Source: Planctomycetota bacterium (GTDB lineage Bacteria; Planctomycetota; Phycisphaerae; Phycisphaerales; UBA1924). From it: a stretch of DNA of 41,402 nucleotides. The notes beneath the pieces are model-generated. The model made no database searches. It worked only from the letters and a program-made list of their open reading frames with translations, and had not been told where the DNA came from. Numbering within the stretch: the first letter of the stretch is position 1; each line of letters opens with the position of its first letter. Shown piece by piece: positions 1 to 8,991 of this stretch. Where the stretch lies: contig JAUZRR010000048.1 of NCBI GenBank assembly GCA_030950285.1, positions 1 through 41,402 of the forward strand. Reading direction: 5' to 3'. The position numbers were made by a program, and so were the translations under genes.

Positions 1-703
1 TCACGGCCATGATCAGCCCGTGGCGGTTCTCACTGATCGCGTGCGCCAGGTGGCTGAGTTTGGCTTCCTGTCCCTTGCTCTTGCGATACAGACGCGCTTC
101 GGGGTCCGTCGTCGATCGGTGTGTGGCGTTGGACCGCCTCTGGCCGTGGAAGCCGACCTCGGCGTTGCGCGACTTGAAGACATTGCCGTCATCGGAGCCA
201 TCGTCGGCCCCGGCCTCGATGGGCTTGAAGCTCTTGATCGATGCGTCGCTCTCGATCAGTGTTCCATCGACACTGAAGTGATCGTCGCTGGTCAGGCCCG
301 CCCGGATCGCGCGGCACGCCACCGCGTCGAAGAAGGCGCCGGTGATCCCGTGTGCATCGAGCCGCGGGCGGTTGTGTGTGAACGCCGTGGCGTCGAACAG
401 ATCCTCGGCGGGGTCGATCCCGCAGAACCAGCGGAAGAGCAGGTCCGTGTCGAGGCGTTCGACGATCTGCCGCTCGCTGCGGATCGAGTAGAGGCACTGC
501 AAGACCAACGCCTTGAGCAGCGTCTCTGGCGGCACACCCGGCCGACCGATCTTGCTGTACGCCCGGTCCAAGAGCGGGCCGAGCTCGATGAGGATCGCAT
601 CGACGGCGGCCTTGATCGGCCGCAGCGGGTGATCGGCCCGGATCCGGTCTTCGAGGTCAATCGCGTAGAACATGGCGGCCGTGGATGGTTGTTTTCCTCG
701 CAT
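1..703 (-). CDS. IS5-family DDE transposase, N-terminal 234 residues (partial)
   Basis: The protein catalyses excision and insertion of its own element. I read the minus strand from the ATG at 703 (MRGKQPSTAAMFYAIDLEDR), which matches the usual 'MRG..MF...L..R...DHPLR' opening of this transposase group. The reading frame is open to the window edge. An N-terminal DNA-binding region (about residues 1-120) is followed by the start of the catalytic fold: the motif SVDGTLIES contains the first catalytic Asp, and HGQRRSN...STTDPEARLYRKSKGQEAKL is the family signature before the second Asp. The rest, including the later catalytic residues, is cut off. A second ATG lies 10 codons in; the first is preferred because of the family alignment. 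No disruption is seen, so the copy may be active. Confidence 0.85.
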   Translation of the reverse strand, partial: MRGKQPSTAAMFYAIDLEDRIRADHPLRPIKAAVDAILIELGPLLDRAYSKIGRPGVPPETLLKALVLQCLYSIRSERQIVERLDTDLLFRWFCGIDPAEDLFDATAFTHNRPRLDAHGITGAFFDAVACRAIRAGLTSDDHFSVDGTLIESDASIKSFKPIEAGADDGSDDGNVFKSRNAEVGFHGQRRSNATHRSTTDPEARLYRKSKGQEAKLSHLAHAISENRHGLIMAV

Positions 704-769
704 ACCACAAAATACAACCCCGGCACGCCACTGGTTGCGCCTCCTGAAAGATCGTTTTGCAGCAGCCTG
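1..769 (-). mobile_element. Insertion sequence, IS5-like, right-hand part only
   Basis: The element enters from the left edge of the window and ends about 66 bases upstream of its transposase start. The last bases before the host sequence (CAGCAGCCTG at 760-769) read on the minus strand as CAGGCTGCTG, which has the look of a terminal inverted repeat. The next four bases are CTAG (770-773), a palindrome matching the YTAR-type target of many IS5-group elements, so it may be the target duplication. The left end and the second target copy lie outside the window, so the element's length and boundaries cannot be confirmed. Confidence 0.7.
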
Positions 770-1660
770 CTAGCTCGCGGGCTGTCGGGCTTTGCGAGGT
801 TGAGATGAGGGGAATGCTTCGGGCACGGTGACAACAACCGGCGGCTCGTCGCGCTCGGGGAGGGTGCTCGGCAGCGGAGTTGTCGAGCTCTTGATCTCGC
901 TGCGGCGCGCGCGGATTGCGGCGGCGCGGCGGAGCATCCTGAGGCCGTCGATCACCGGGCTCACCTGTCCGCCTGCTTTGTGGGTCCACGCGATCCCAAC
1001 CTCGACCGCACGCAGTCCGGCGGCCTGGGTGATGAGCAGGTGTTCGAGGTCGAACGCGTATCCGTCTTCACACCCGTGGGCGGCAACCTGTTCTGCCAGG
1101 TCAGCCCGGTAGAGTTTGAACCCGCACTGTGTATCGGCGAGAAGATCGAGTCCGAGCAGGTGGAGTGCGAGCTTGAAGACCGAACCGGCGAACCGGCGGC
1201 CGGGGACCGCGTCGACGAGCGCCCCTTGCGCAACCCGAGACCCGGCGACGAGCCCGACGCCCGGCTTAGCAGTCGCGAGGAGCTTGGGCAACTCGCGGAC
1301 GGTCGCGGCGTTGTCGGCGTCCATGATGAGACGCCACGTGCCGACCGCCGCGGCAAGGCCCGTGCGGACCGCCGCCCCCTTGCCGCGGTTGTGCTCGTGG
1401 CGGATCAGCCGCACCGCGCGGAGCGAGCCCTCGGGCGTGTCGGTGAGCGCAGGGGTGACGCGGGCGACGGTGTCGTCGGGGGAGCCGTCGTCGACGAGGA
1501 CGATCTCGGCAAACTGCTCGGCCGCGGCAAGGAGCGGGATGGCGTCGCGCAATGTTTGGTTGATGCGGGCGGCTTCGCGGTACATCGGGATGATGACCGA
1601 AACGCCGACGGGGCTGCCCGGGCGTGACGGCTTGATTGGCTGTGCGGCGGGTTGGGGCAT
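770..1660 (-). CDS. Family 2 glycosyltransferase, dolichyl/polyprenyl-phosphate sugar transferase-like
   Basis: A likely cytoplasmic or membrane-associated transferase that moves a sugar from a nucleotide donor to a polyprenyl phosphate. This is inferred from similarity to the ALG5/DPM1/GtrB group. Visible GT-A motifs in order are VSVIIPMYRE at the N terminus, VLVDDGSPDDT, the HEHNRGKGAAVRTG loop, the metal-binding MDADNAA (DXD), and TQCGFKLYR followed by GYAFDLE. No transmembrane segment follows the catalytic domain. The last ~50 residues are proline- and serine-rich and look disordered. The start ATG at 1660 is chosen because the upstream open frame has no GT similarity. The stop TAG lies inside the CTAG that borders the insertion sequence, so the natural C terminus may have been changed by the insertion. 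The catalytic core is complete. Confidence 0.85.
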   Translation of the reverse strand: MPQPAAQPIKPSRPGSPVGVSVIIPMYREAARINQTLRDAIPLLAAAEQFAEIVLVDDGSPDDTVARVTPALTDTPEGSLRAVRLIRHEHNRGKGAAVRTGLAAAVGTWRLIMDADNAATVRELPKLLATAKPGVGLVAGSRVAQGALVDAVPGRRFAGSVFKLALHLLGLDLLADTQCGFKLYRADLAEQVAAHGCEDGYAFDLEHLLITQAAGLRAVEVGIAWTHKAGGQVSPVIDGLRMLRRAAAIRARRSEIKSSTTPLPSTLPERDEPPVVVTVPEAFPSSQPRKARQPAS

Positions 1661-1722
1661 AAGAGAGAGAAGCCGCGCCAAGCGACCGGACCACCCTTCG
1701 GGAACCGAGCCTACCGGAAATC

Positions 1723-2928
<1,206 letters not shown>

Positions 2929-2953
2929 GGCGGGTGCCCCGTTTTCAAGTCGT

Positions 2954-2972
2954 GGCACGAGCGGCCCGTGCC
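2954..2972 (-). terminator. Hairpin between atpH and pgk, possible attenuator
   Basis: GGCACG at 2954-2959 pairs with CGTGCC at 2967-2972 around a 7-base loop, in the short gap between atpH and pgk. There is no run of T on the minus-strand side, so it would be a weak or factor-assisted terminator, or simply a processing stem. Confidence 0.3.
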
Positions 2973-2991
2973 CGGTGTGTATGGTGGATAA

Positions 2992-3609
2992 CTATTCGTT
3001 GCTTTCGTTGAGGATGCGCTTCGCGTTGGCGCGGAGCGTGGCCCCGCCGGCGTCTTGAATCCGGTCGCGCATTCGCCGAAGACGGGAGGCCAGTGAGGCG
3101 TCGACGAGCTGGTCACCGATGCGGAACTTCACGCCGCCGAGCATGGACTCGTCGGTATAGGGGTGGACCACGACGTCCTTCTTGAGGATTGCGCTGAGCC
3201 GGTCCTTGACCTTGTCGATCTCGGTGACATCCAGTGGGGCGGCGGTAAAGACGTCAACCTCGATGCGCCCGAACTGTTCCTGCACCATCGCGTCGTAGGC
3301 GGCGACGATCGCGGGCAGGTGGCCCAGCCGCCCCTTCTCGTTGAGCACGAGCAGGAACCGCATCACCAGGTCGTCGCAGCGGTCGGTAAAGATCGCCCGG
3401 ATCGACTTGCGGCGTTCGGCGGTCGAGAGCACCTGGGACGCGAAAAACTCCCCAAAGCGGCGGTCGGCGCGGGCGAGGTCGAGGATGTCCTCGAGCTGAG
3501 CCATCACCAACTCCATGCGCTCGCGGCCGCCGTCGGCTTCGGCGAGTTCGAGGATGCTCCGGGCGTAGATGTTCGCGAGGGCGTCAGGTGGCGATTCGAT
3601 GAGAGGCAT
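2992..3609 (-). CDS. atpH: F-type ATP synthase delta subunit
   Basis: Delta forms the top of the peripheral stalk, linking the b-subunit dimer to the F1 alpha/beta ring on the cytoplasmic side. The 205-residue product shows the OSCP/delta layout: an N-terminal helical domain (ANIYARSILELAEADG, about residues 11-110) with the conserved FLLVLNEKGRLGHLPAI stretch, then the C-terminal domain ending in the family signature DESMLGGVKFRIGDQLVDASLASRLRRM. The start at 3609 has GGAG seven bases upstream. It is the last atp gene of the cluster. The alpha, gamma and beta genes that normally follow are missing from this window. Confidence 0.95.
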   Translation of the reverse strand: MPLIESPPDALANIYARSILELAEADGGRERMELVMAQLEDILDLARADRRFGEFFASQVLSTAERRKSIRAIFTDRCDDLVMRFLLVLNEKGRLGHLPAIVAAYDAMVQEQFGRIEVDVFTAAPLDVTEIDKVKDRLSAILKKDVVVHPYTDESMLGGVKFRIGDQLVDASLASRLRRMRDRIQDAGGATLRANAKRILNESNE

Positions 3610-3671
3610 GGTGCGGCTCCGCGGGGCGTGCCTGCGTCTTTGGAGAGACGCGGCGGTTTCGGCAGGGAACG

Positions 3672-4340
3672 TCAGTTCGAGGAGGCGGTCTGCAACTCGG
3701 CGAGTGATTCGTCGATCAGCCGCTGGTGGTCGCTGGCGTTGACCTCGCGGGCGAGAATCTTGCTCGCCAGCATTGTCGCGGTCGCGGTCGATTCGGCGTA
3801 GATCTCGTTGAGCGCGGCACGCTTGGCGGACTCGATGTCACGCCGCGCCTTGTCGCGCATGTCGTTGAGCTCGATGTCGGCTTTGGCTTTGAGATCGGCA
3901 GCCATTTTCTGCTGCTGGGCGCGGGTGTCGTCGAGCATCTTCTGCGCTTCGGCGCGGGCCTCGGCGAGATTCTCCTGATAGCTCTCGAGCGCCTCGGCGG
4001 CCTGCTTGCGGGCGGCGGCTGCGGCCTCGATCTCGCTGGTAATCTTCGCCGCCCGCTCGTCCAGCCCCTGGCTGATCGCCGGCCAGACCTTGATCCGCAG
4101 CACGATGAACACCAACGCGAAGACGAGGAGCGCGGTGATCCCCGTCGCGATGCCCTGGGCGGCGGTGGGGATCGCGCCCACGACTTCCTTTGCGTGCCCG
4201 CCGTCGTGGGCAATCTCGGTCGCGTGTTCGTCGGCAGGCCGGGCGGCGGCTTTGTCGTGCCCTTCCTGGGCAAACACAAGGTGCGCCGGGGCGGCAAGAG
4301 CAAAGCCGGCAGAGCATCGGAGGAGCGCGTCACGGCCCAT
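3672..4340 (-). CDS. atpF: F-type ATP synthase b subunit with N-terminal signal-like extension
   Basis: The b subunit forms the peripheral stalk (stator) and is anchored in the membrane. The 222-residue product begins with a signal-peptide-like segment ending in HLVFAQ (about residues 1-25), followed by a charged His/Asp/Glu-rich linker. The usual single membrane helix comes next (GIATGITALLVFALVFIVLRIKVW, about residues 65-88), and then a long charged helix with heptad character (DERAAKITSEIEAAAAARKQ to the C terminus), as expected for the dimeric stalk. The ATG at 4340 is preferred because GGAG lies eight bases upstream. The N-terminal extension makes it longer than the typical ~160 residues. 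An exported, cleaved N terminus is inferred, not shown. Confidence 0.93.
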   Translation of the reverse strand: MGRDALLRCSAGFALAAPAHLVFAQEGHDKAAARPADEHATEIAHDGGHAKEVVGAIPTAAQGIATGITALLVFALVFIVLRIKVWPAISQGLDERAAKITSEIEAAAAARKQAAEALESYQENLAEARAEAQKMLDDTRAQQQKMAADLKAKADIELNDMRDKARRDIESAKRAALNEIYAESTATATMLASKILAREVNASDHQRLIDESLAELQTASSN

Positions 4341-4442
4341 GTGGGTATCTCCAGAGCGTGAGCGGGCGAAAGCGCCCGGGTGGAAACAGGAAACAGGGAA
4401 CAAAGCCGACCCGCGCCGGTTGGGGCGCGGGGCGGTGAAGCC

Positions 4443-4838
<396 letters not shown>

Positions 4839-4842
4839 TTAT

Positions 4843-5775
4843 TCACACCGCTGCGGGGGCGTGCTCGTGGCCGTCGGCATGGTCGTGCTCGTGCTCGTGA
4901 CCATGCTCTTCGTGGTGATCCATGAGGGAGATAAACACAGAGATGAGGAACATAAAGATGAACGCCTGCAGGAAGGCGACAAACAGCTCGAGGAGCATGA
5001 TCGCAAAGGCGCCCACCACCGAGATGATCGTGACCGGCGCTTGCAGGAGCAGCCCCTTGCCCAGCACCGCGCCGACAAAGCCGAGCAGCGTCGCAAGCAG
5101 GATGTGCCCGGCGGTCATGTTCGCAAAGAGACGAATCGCCAGCGCGATCGGCTTGACAACGATCTGCCCGAGAAACTCGAGGAGGAAGATCATCGGGGCG
5201 ACGTACCACGGGGCCCCGCCGGTCATGTGCGAGAAGTAGCCCCTGACACCCAGACGCGAGATCGCCGCGACGTTGAAGACCACGCCGGCGATCACCGCCA
5301 GCAGCCCGGTGACCCAGAAGTTCTGCGTCGCGGTGCCGCCGAATGGTGTCCGGTGCTCGGCGCGCCAGGAGGGAACCAGCAGGTGGATGGTGTCCATGAT
5401 CGGCACGAGCCCGAGCAGGTTGTTGACGAGGATGAAGAAGAAGATCGCCCACAGGAAGGGCATGAGCTTCTCGGTGCGGTCACCCAGCAGCGGGCGGGCG
5501 ACCTCCTCACGCAGGTAGAGGCAGATGACCTCGATCATGTGCGCGAAACGGTTTTTGGTGATGTATGCCTCGGCGCCCTCTGTGGATTCGTCGCCGGTCG
5601 AGACGTGTTTGGCGACCCACATCATCCCGAAGATCAGGATGATCGCGCTGAGGACCAGATTGCCCTGGTTGCCCGACCACAGCCAGAAGCCGCTGTCGGT
5701 TTTCCAGAACACGTGGTTCCACACATGCTGGGATGGATCGGTCTCGGCAAGCATCGAGGAAAAGGTGTTCAGCAT
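4843..5775 (-). CDS. atpB: F-type ATP synthase a subunit with His-rich C-terminal tail
   Basis: Subunit a provides the half-channels through which ions reach the c ring. The 310-residue product has several membrane helices. Its key helix reads KPIALAIRLFANMTAGH, where Arg215 is the essential stator arginine, and a final membrane helix follows. The C-terminal 24 residues contain nine histidines interleaved with Asp/Glu (HGHEHEHDH core), an unusual feature that resembles a metal-binding tail. The ATG at 5775 overlaps the TGA of the preceding atpI-like gene (ATGCTGA), which indicates translational coupling. Longer upstream in-frame sequence has no family similarity. Confidence 0.96.
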   Translation of the reverse strand: MLNTFSSMLAETDPSQHVWNHVFWKTDSGFWLWSGNQGNLVLSAIILIFGMMWVAKHVSTGDESTEGAEAYITKNRFAHMIEVICLYLREEVARPLLGDRTEKLMPFLWAIFFFILVNNLLGLVPIMDTIHLLVPSWRAEHRTPFGGTATQNFWVTGLLAVIAGVVFNVAAISRLGVRGYFSHMTGGAPWYVAPMIFLLEFLGQIVVKPIALAIRLFANMTAGHILLATLLGFVGAVLGKGLLLQAPVTIISVVGAFAIMLLELFVAFLQAFIFMFLISVFISLMDHHEEHGHEHEHDHADGHEHAPAAV

Positions 5776-6401
5776 GTCGTCGTCGACTCCGGTCCGAGGG
5801 GGGGATTGAGTGTGCGGATGGCCGCTTTCTTGCGTTCGACCGAGGACAGGATCACGATCGCGGCGATCGACTCGGCAAAGAGCGCGATCCCCGCCCCGGC
5901 AACAACCGCCAGCCACAGCGGGCGGTTCTCAACGCCGCCCAGTTCGGTCAGGATCACCGCCCCCAGCAACGCCAGCAGGAGGCGGGCCATGCTTGCCCCG
6001 AGCACCACAAGCCCGAAGTGCTCGGCCGTCCGGACCAACGCCGGCAGCAGGCCGACCAGGGAGACAGTGCCGACCAGCCCCGCCGCGACAACCGCCGGGG
6101 CGTCCGGGCCGCCGGTCACCCTCGCCACAGCGAAGGCGCACGCGCTGGTGACCACGGTCACGCCGAGCATGATCCCCGCGTAGAGCGGGCGGTAGGGTTG
6201 CAGGTCAATCGCCGCGGACACGGGAAATCTGGCTCCAAAACAGAGGTCTGCCAGGGGCCGGGCCTCGGATGCCCGAACCGGCCCCGGATAGAGGGGCAAA
6301 CCATAGACATCCGAGAGATAGACGGCAAGGGATTGGGGGGGCGTGTGTGATCGGGCCGGTGGCTGCGGCTCGGCCCCCGACGCCGGCTGCCGGTGCGGCA
6401 A
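5769..6401 (-). CDS. atpI: AtpI-like four-helix membrane protein of the ATP synthase operon
   Basis: The product has about four hydrophobic segments in its last 145 residues (roughly 68-90, 98-120, 125-148, 155-180). It sits exactly where atpI (ATP synthase protein I, an assembly factor for the c ring) is usually found, directly before atpB and overlapping it by seven bases. Sequence similarity to AtpI is weak by eye, so the name rests mainly on position and topology. The first ~60 residues are proline-rich and soluble. The proposed start is a TTG at 6401, three bases after the atpZ stop. A later start near residue 60-70 is also possible. Confidence 0.65.
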   Translation of the reverse strand: MPHRQPASGAEPQPPARSHTPPQSLAVYLSDVYGLPLYPGPVRASEARPLADLCFGARFPVSAAIDLQPYRPLYAGIMLGVTVVTSACAFAVARVTGGPDAPAVVAAGLVGTVSLVGLLPALVRTAEHFGLVVLGASMARLLLALLGAVILTELGGVENRPLWLAVVAGAGIALFAESIAAIVILSSVERKKAAIRTLNPPLGPESTTTC

Positions 6402-6404
6402 CGC

Positions 6405-6830
6405 TCAGGGCCTCTTTTCTCGTCGTTGGGCCTTTTCCCGGGCTTCCTGCTTCAGCGCCGTTTGGATCATCCGCACCGTCGCGGTGACAAACCCGAGCCC
6501 CAGCCCGACCAGCGCTCCCCACGGCCCGGTGCCTCGCCAGAGGTCGAAGAGATACCCAAGCACGAACGCCCCGACCGCGGTGAACACCAGATCGAGCGCC
6601 ATGCCCCACGCCCGCGCGGTCTCGGCCATCCCGGACCGGGCCGATTGCCGGCGGTTTTGCCGGCTTTCCGATGCTTGCCAGGGGGAATCCGGGTCTTTCA
6701 GGTCCCCGGGCCGGGCGCGGAGCACTTCGGGGATCCGCAGCCGGGGGTCATCCATCGCCGGATCGTCGGGGTGTTCCGGCGTCTCTTTGGGGGTGGCTTC
6801 GTTCTGGTCTGGGTCGTGTGGGTCGGGCAT
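6405..6830 (-). CDS. atpZ: AtpZ-like two-helix membrane protein (PF09527 type)
   Basis: A 141-residue protein with a charged, proline-rich N-terminal 65 residues and two membrane helices (about 76-95 and 103-123) that match the AtpZ/AtpI family pattern GYLFDLWRGTGPWGALVGLGLGF. Family members precede the atp operon and are implicated in ATP synthase assembly or Mg2+/Ca2+ transport. It is the first gene of the minus-strand cluster atpZ-atpI-atpB-atpE-atpF-atpH and is followed at three bases by atpI. No clear Shine-Dalgarno is seen before the ATG at 6830. An internal ATG at residue 26 is an alternative start. Confidence 0.8.
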   Translation of the reverse strand: MPDPHDPDQNEATPKETPEHPDDPAMDDPRLRIPEVLRARPGDLKDPDSPWQASESRQNRRQSARSGMAETARAWGMALDLVFTAVGAFVLGYLFDLWRGTGPWGALVGLGLGFVTATVRMIQTALKQEAREKAQRREKRP

Positions 6831-7070
6831 GAGGAGTCCGATCGGCGGGATCGTGTCGCGGGCACCGGAGCATACCCGCTCGACTGTTCTTTCCCGCGCG
6901 GTTTCCTTCGGACGCCCGAGCCACCGCCCCCCCCGGCCATCCGCCGATGCGTCCTCTTCTTTGCCCGATGCCCGAGGGGCGTTTGGCGATCATCGGCGCG
7001 GAGCTCGGCGGCGGATGATCCAGGCGGCGGCTTTCGGTCCTGAACTTGCTCTCCCTCTCCAAAGCAACAC

Positions 7071-7086
7071 GGGGCCGAACGGCCCC
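7071..7086 (-). terminator. Strong GC hairpin, candidate terminator
   Basis: GGGGCC (7071-7076) and GGCCCC (7081-7086) form a tight stem around the loop GAAC, extendable by further pairs on both sides. On the minus strand the stem is followed by GTGTTGCTTT, a modestly T-rich tail. It could stop minus-strand transcripts coming from the FecCD permease region before the atp operon promoter. Confidence 0.45.
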
Positions 7087-7190
7087 GCGTGGTGGTGCAG
7101 AGTGGTTTCCGGCGTGTCCGGGTTTGATTGGCGGGCGGTATCGGCTTGCCGACGAACCCGCCGGCGCGGGCTTGGGTTCTGGAAGGTGGG

Positions 7191-7212
7191 GCCGGCTTCC
7201 AGCCGGTGTGCT
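7191..7212 (+). repeat. Interspersed palindromic repeat, copy A
   Basis: The core CCGGCTTCCAGCCGG is a near-perfect inverted repeat followed by TGTGCT. A matching copy in the opposite orientation lies at 8970-8991. Both are outside the main bodies of genes. This resembles REP-like intergenic palindromes. Confidence 0.55.
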
Positions 7213-7237
7213 GCGGGAAAGGTAGAAAGGCGTTTGC

Positions 7238-7263
7238 ACCACAAAGGCACAGAGTCCACAGAG
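7238..7263 (+). repeat. 'caaaggcacagag' type intergenic repeat
   Basis: The sequence CACCACAAAGGCACAGAG followed by TCCACAGAGG is a low-complexity phrase that I recognise as a recurring intergenic motif in planctomycete and verrucomicrobial genomes, often mis-annotated as short 'HKGTEST' proteins. Only one copy is in this window, so its family status rests on recollection. Confidence 0.4.
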
Positions 7264-7557
7264 GGGGGAGCAGAAGAAGGCAAAGGCAGAGCAAGAGGCC
7301 CGACCGGCCGGCGCGGGCTTGGGGCCGGGAACCAACAACGCCCGTGTGCGCGCCGGGAACGCCCGCCTGCACGCCTCGGCCGAGGAAGCCCGCGCGTTCG
7401 ACGCAGAACATTGCATGTTCAACGTAAGAACGCGGGAGGGACGTTGGCGACAACGGTTCCGCCCGTGGCGGGCGCGGCAGTTGCGCGTGGGGATCTCGGG
7501 TTCTTATGTTCTATTTTACGCACCTTCTGCGTTGTGTCCGGCCTTATAGGACGAGTT

Positions 7558-7761
7558 TTAACGATCGAACCTCGAGAAACAACGATTGAAACGCCGTTTC
7601 AGTCGTTGCGTCAGCTGCTTCAACGACTGCATCAGCCGCTTCAACGACCGAATCAAGGGATGCAAGAGCTGAAACAGGCAGAGCAACGACCGAAACAGGT
7701 AAAACAAGAACCGAAACAGGCAAACCAACACCCAAAGCAGCCAAAGCAAGAACCAAACCAT
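7558..7761 (-). CDS. Possible small heptad-repeat membrane protein (doubtful)
   Basis: Downstream of the FecCD permease on the same strand, an ATG at 7761 opens a 67-codon frame. It has a hydrophobic start (MVWFLLWLLWVLVCLFRFL) that grades into a Lys/Arg/Gln-rich amphipathic tail (SLKRLMQSLKQLTQRLKRRF). The frame is written almost entirely by a 21-bp tandem array, so each unit encodes seven residues and all frames through the array tend to stay open. There is no Shine-Dalgarno. It could be a real membrane-anchored amphipathic peptide or only a by-product of the repeat. Confidence 0.22.
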   Translation of the reverse strand: MVWFLLWLLWVLVCLFRFLFYLFRSLLCLFQLLHPLIRSLKRLMQSLKQLTQRLKRRFNRCFSRFDR

Positions 7762-7763
7762 CA
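7575..7763. repeat. Nine-unit 21-bp tandem repeat array (diverged)
   Basis: Nine consecutive 21-base units can be laid out from 7575 (units start at 7575, 7596, 7617, 7638, 7659, 7680, 7701, 7722 and 7743). Neighbouring units share blocks such as GCTTCAACGAC and CGAAACAGG. The left units have GC-rich cores and the right units become A-rich on the plus strand (AAAACAAGAACCGAAACAGG). Unit length is constant with no indels. There are no spacers, so this is not CRISPR. Confidence 0.8.
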
Positions 7764-7878
7764 CGCCGCCGGCAAGCACGCCCCGCCCCGGCGTCGCCAC
7801 GGACGAAACCGTCGATCACGCCGAGGGTTCCTGTGTCTGCCGCCAGAGGCTCCCCGCTGGAGCGTCGGGCTCGGAGGG

Positions 7879-8883
7879 TCAGCCCAGCCCGCCACGACGC
7901 AGCGTGGACCGCAGCAACACCAAAAAGCAGGGCCCGCCCACAATCGCCATCACCACGCCCACCGGGAGCCGTCCGCCACGCGAAAGAGGCCACGCCGAGA
8001 CCGATCCGTCGGCCAGGATCAGCACCGCCGCGCCGGCGAGCGTCGCCCCAAGCAGCAGAGGACGGTGCCGAGGACCCAGCACCAGCCGTACCGCGTGAGG
8101 CACAATCAACCCGACAAACCCGATCGGCCCGGCAAGCACGACCGCAAACGTCGCAAGCACCCCCGACGCCGCAAAGAGCAAGAGCCGAAGCCGCCCCAGC
8201 CGGACCCCCACCGAGCGAGCCTCGTCCTCGCCCAGACACGCCGCGTCAATCGCCCCGCCCAGCCGCCACGAACCCGCCAGACACACCAGGAGCGCCGCCG
8301 CCGCCAGCACCAGCAGCCCGTCGGGCGTGCTCTCGTTGACCGAACCGAAGAACCACGCCCGGGCACTCACCCCGCGATCCGGCAAAAGATGGTGCAAGAG
8401 CAACGTCAGCCCGGCGCAGGTCATCCCGATCACCACGCCCACCAGCACCAGCGAGACCACGTCAATCCCGCCGCGGCGGGCCGTCCAGGCGAGTACCAGC
8501 TTGAGCGTCAGCGCCGCCCCGAGCCCGGCCCCGAGCGTCTGGGCGAGCGGGGAAGCGACGAACGCTCCAACCCAACCCGCCGAGGTACCGGAAGCAAGAA
8601 ACGCCATCACCGCCACACCCAGCCCCGCGCCGGACGTCACCCCGAGCAAATCAGGCGACGCCAGCGGATTCCGCAGCATCGCCTGCAACAACACCCCGGC
8701 AAGCGCCAACGAACCCCCGACCACCCCGGCAATCAACAACCGACGCAGCCGCAAGGCAAAGACCGCGGGCGACTCGGGCCAGTGAAGCCCGCCACCGGCG
8801 TCGCCGGTCAGGAGATGGGCCAAGGCAACCGCCACCAGCGCGAGCAAAAGCAGGACGAGAATGGCAACAGTGCGGCGGGGCAT
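7879..8883 (-). CDS. FecCD/BtuC-family ABC transporter permease
   Basis: A membrane permease of the kind that imports ferric siderophores, haem or cobalamin together with a periplasmic binding protein and an ATPase. The 334-residue product has the family length and about ten hydrophobic segments. The family motif block GVLLQAMLRNPLASPDLLGVTSGAGLG is present near residue 80, and the C-terminal GPIGFVGLIVPHAVRLVLGPRHR is the ATPase-coupling loop region. The start at 8883 (MPRRTVAILVLLLL) places the first membrane helix at the N terminus. Longer upstream in-frame sequence is not family-like. No binding-protein or ATPase gene is adjacent in this window, so the substrate cannot be assigned. Confidence 0.9.
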   Translation of the reverse strand: MPRRTVAILVLLLLALVAVALAHLLTGDAGGGLHWPESPAVFALRLRRLLIAGVVGGSLALAGVLLQAMLRNPLASPDLLGVTSGAGLGVAVMAFLASGTSAGWVGAFVASPLAQTLGAGLGAALTLKLVLAWTARRGGIDVVSLVLVGVVIGMTCAGLTLLLHHLLPDRGVSARAWFFGSVNESTPDGLLVLAAAALLVCLAGSWRLGGAIDAACLGEDEARSVGVRLGRLRLLLFAASGVLATFAVVLAGPIGFVGLIVPHAVRLVLGPRHRPLLLGATLAGAAVLILADGSVSAWPLSRGGRLPVGVVMAIVGGPCFLVLLRSTLRRGGLG

Positions 8884-8969
8884 GAGCAAGAGCAGGCTAT
8901 CCGCCCGGAGCAAGAGGCGGACGGGCGACCGATCGGCCGGGGGGCGGGCTTTGTTGGTCAGGGTGGGGG

Positions 8970-8991
8970 AGCACACCGGCCGGAAGCCGGT
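8970..8991 (-). repeat. Interspersed palindromic repeat, copy B
   Basis: This is the reverse-complement partner of the element at 7191-7212: read on the minus strand it is ACCGGCTTCCGGCCGGTGTG, differing from copy A mainly at one base of the loop. It lies in the intergenic gap between the divergent FecCD permease and atpC genes. Confidence 0.55.

Larger units (their letters stand above)
6831..7557. other. Gene-poor, repeat-rich region upstream of the atp operon
   Basis: I see no convincing gene here. The several long open frames are GC-driven, with Arg/Pro/Ser-rich products. The stretch must contain the atp promoter (minus strand, near 6831-7000), but no confident -35/-10 pair is visible. 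From 7060 on it is a patchwork: a strong hairpin (7071-7086), two direct copies of CCGGCGCGGGCTTGGG (7161-7176 and 7308-7323), a palindromic repeat (7191-7212), and a CACCACAAAGGCACAGAG boilerplate repeat (7238-7255). Confidence 0.7.

Noticed and set aside
6748..7422. Possible 224-residue minus-strand protein upstream of atpZ
   Set aside because: Composition is Arg/Pro/Ser/Ala with no motifs, it overlaps atpZ and crosses several interspersed repeats, and it has no ribosome site.
7575..7763. CRISPR-like repeat array
   Set aside because: Units are contiguous 21-mers without unique spacers, and no cas genes are nearby.
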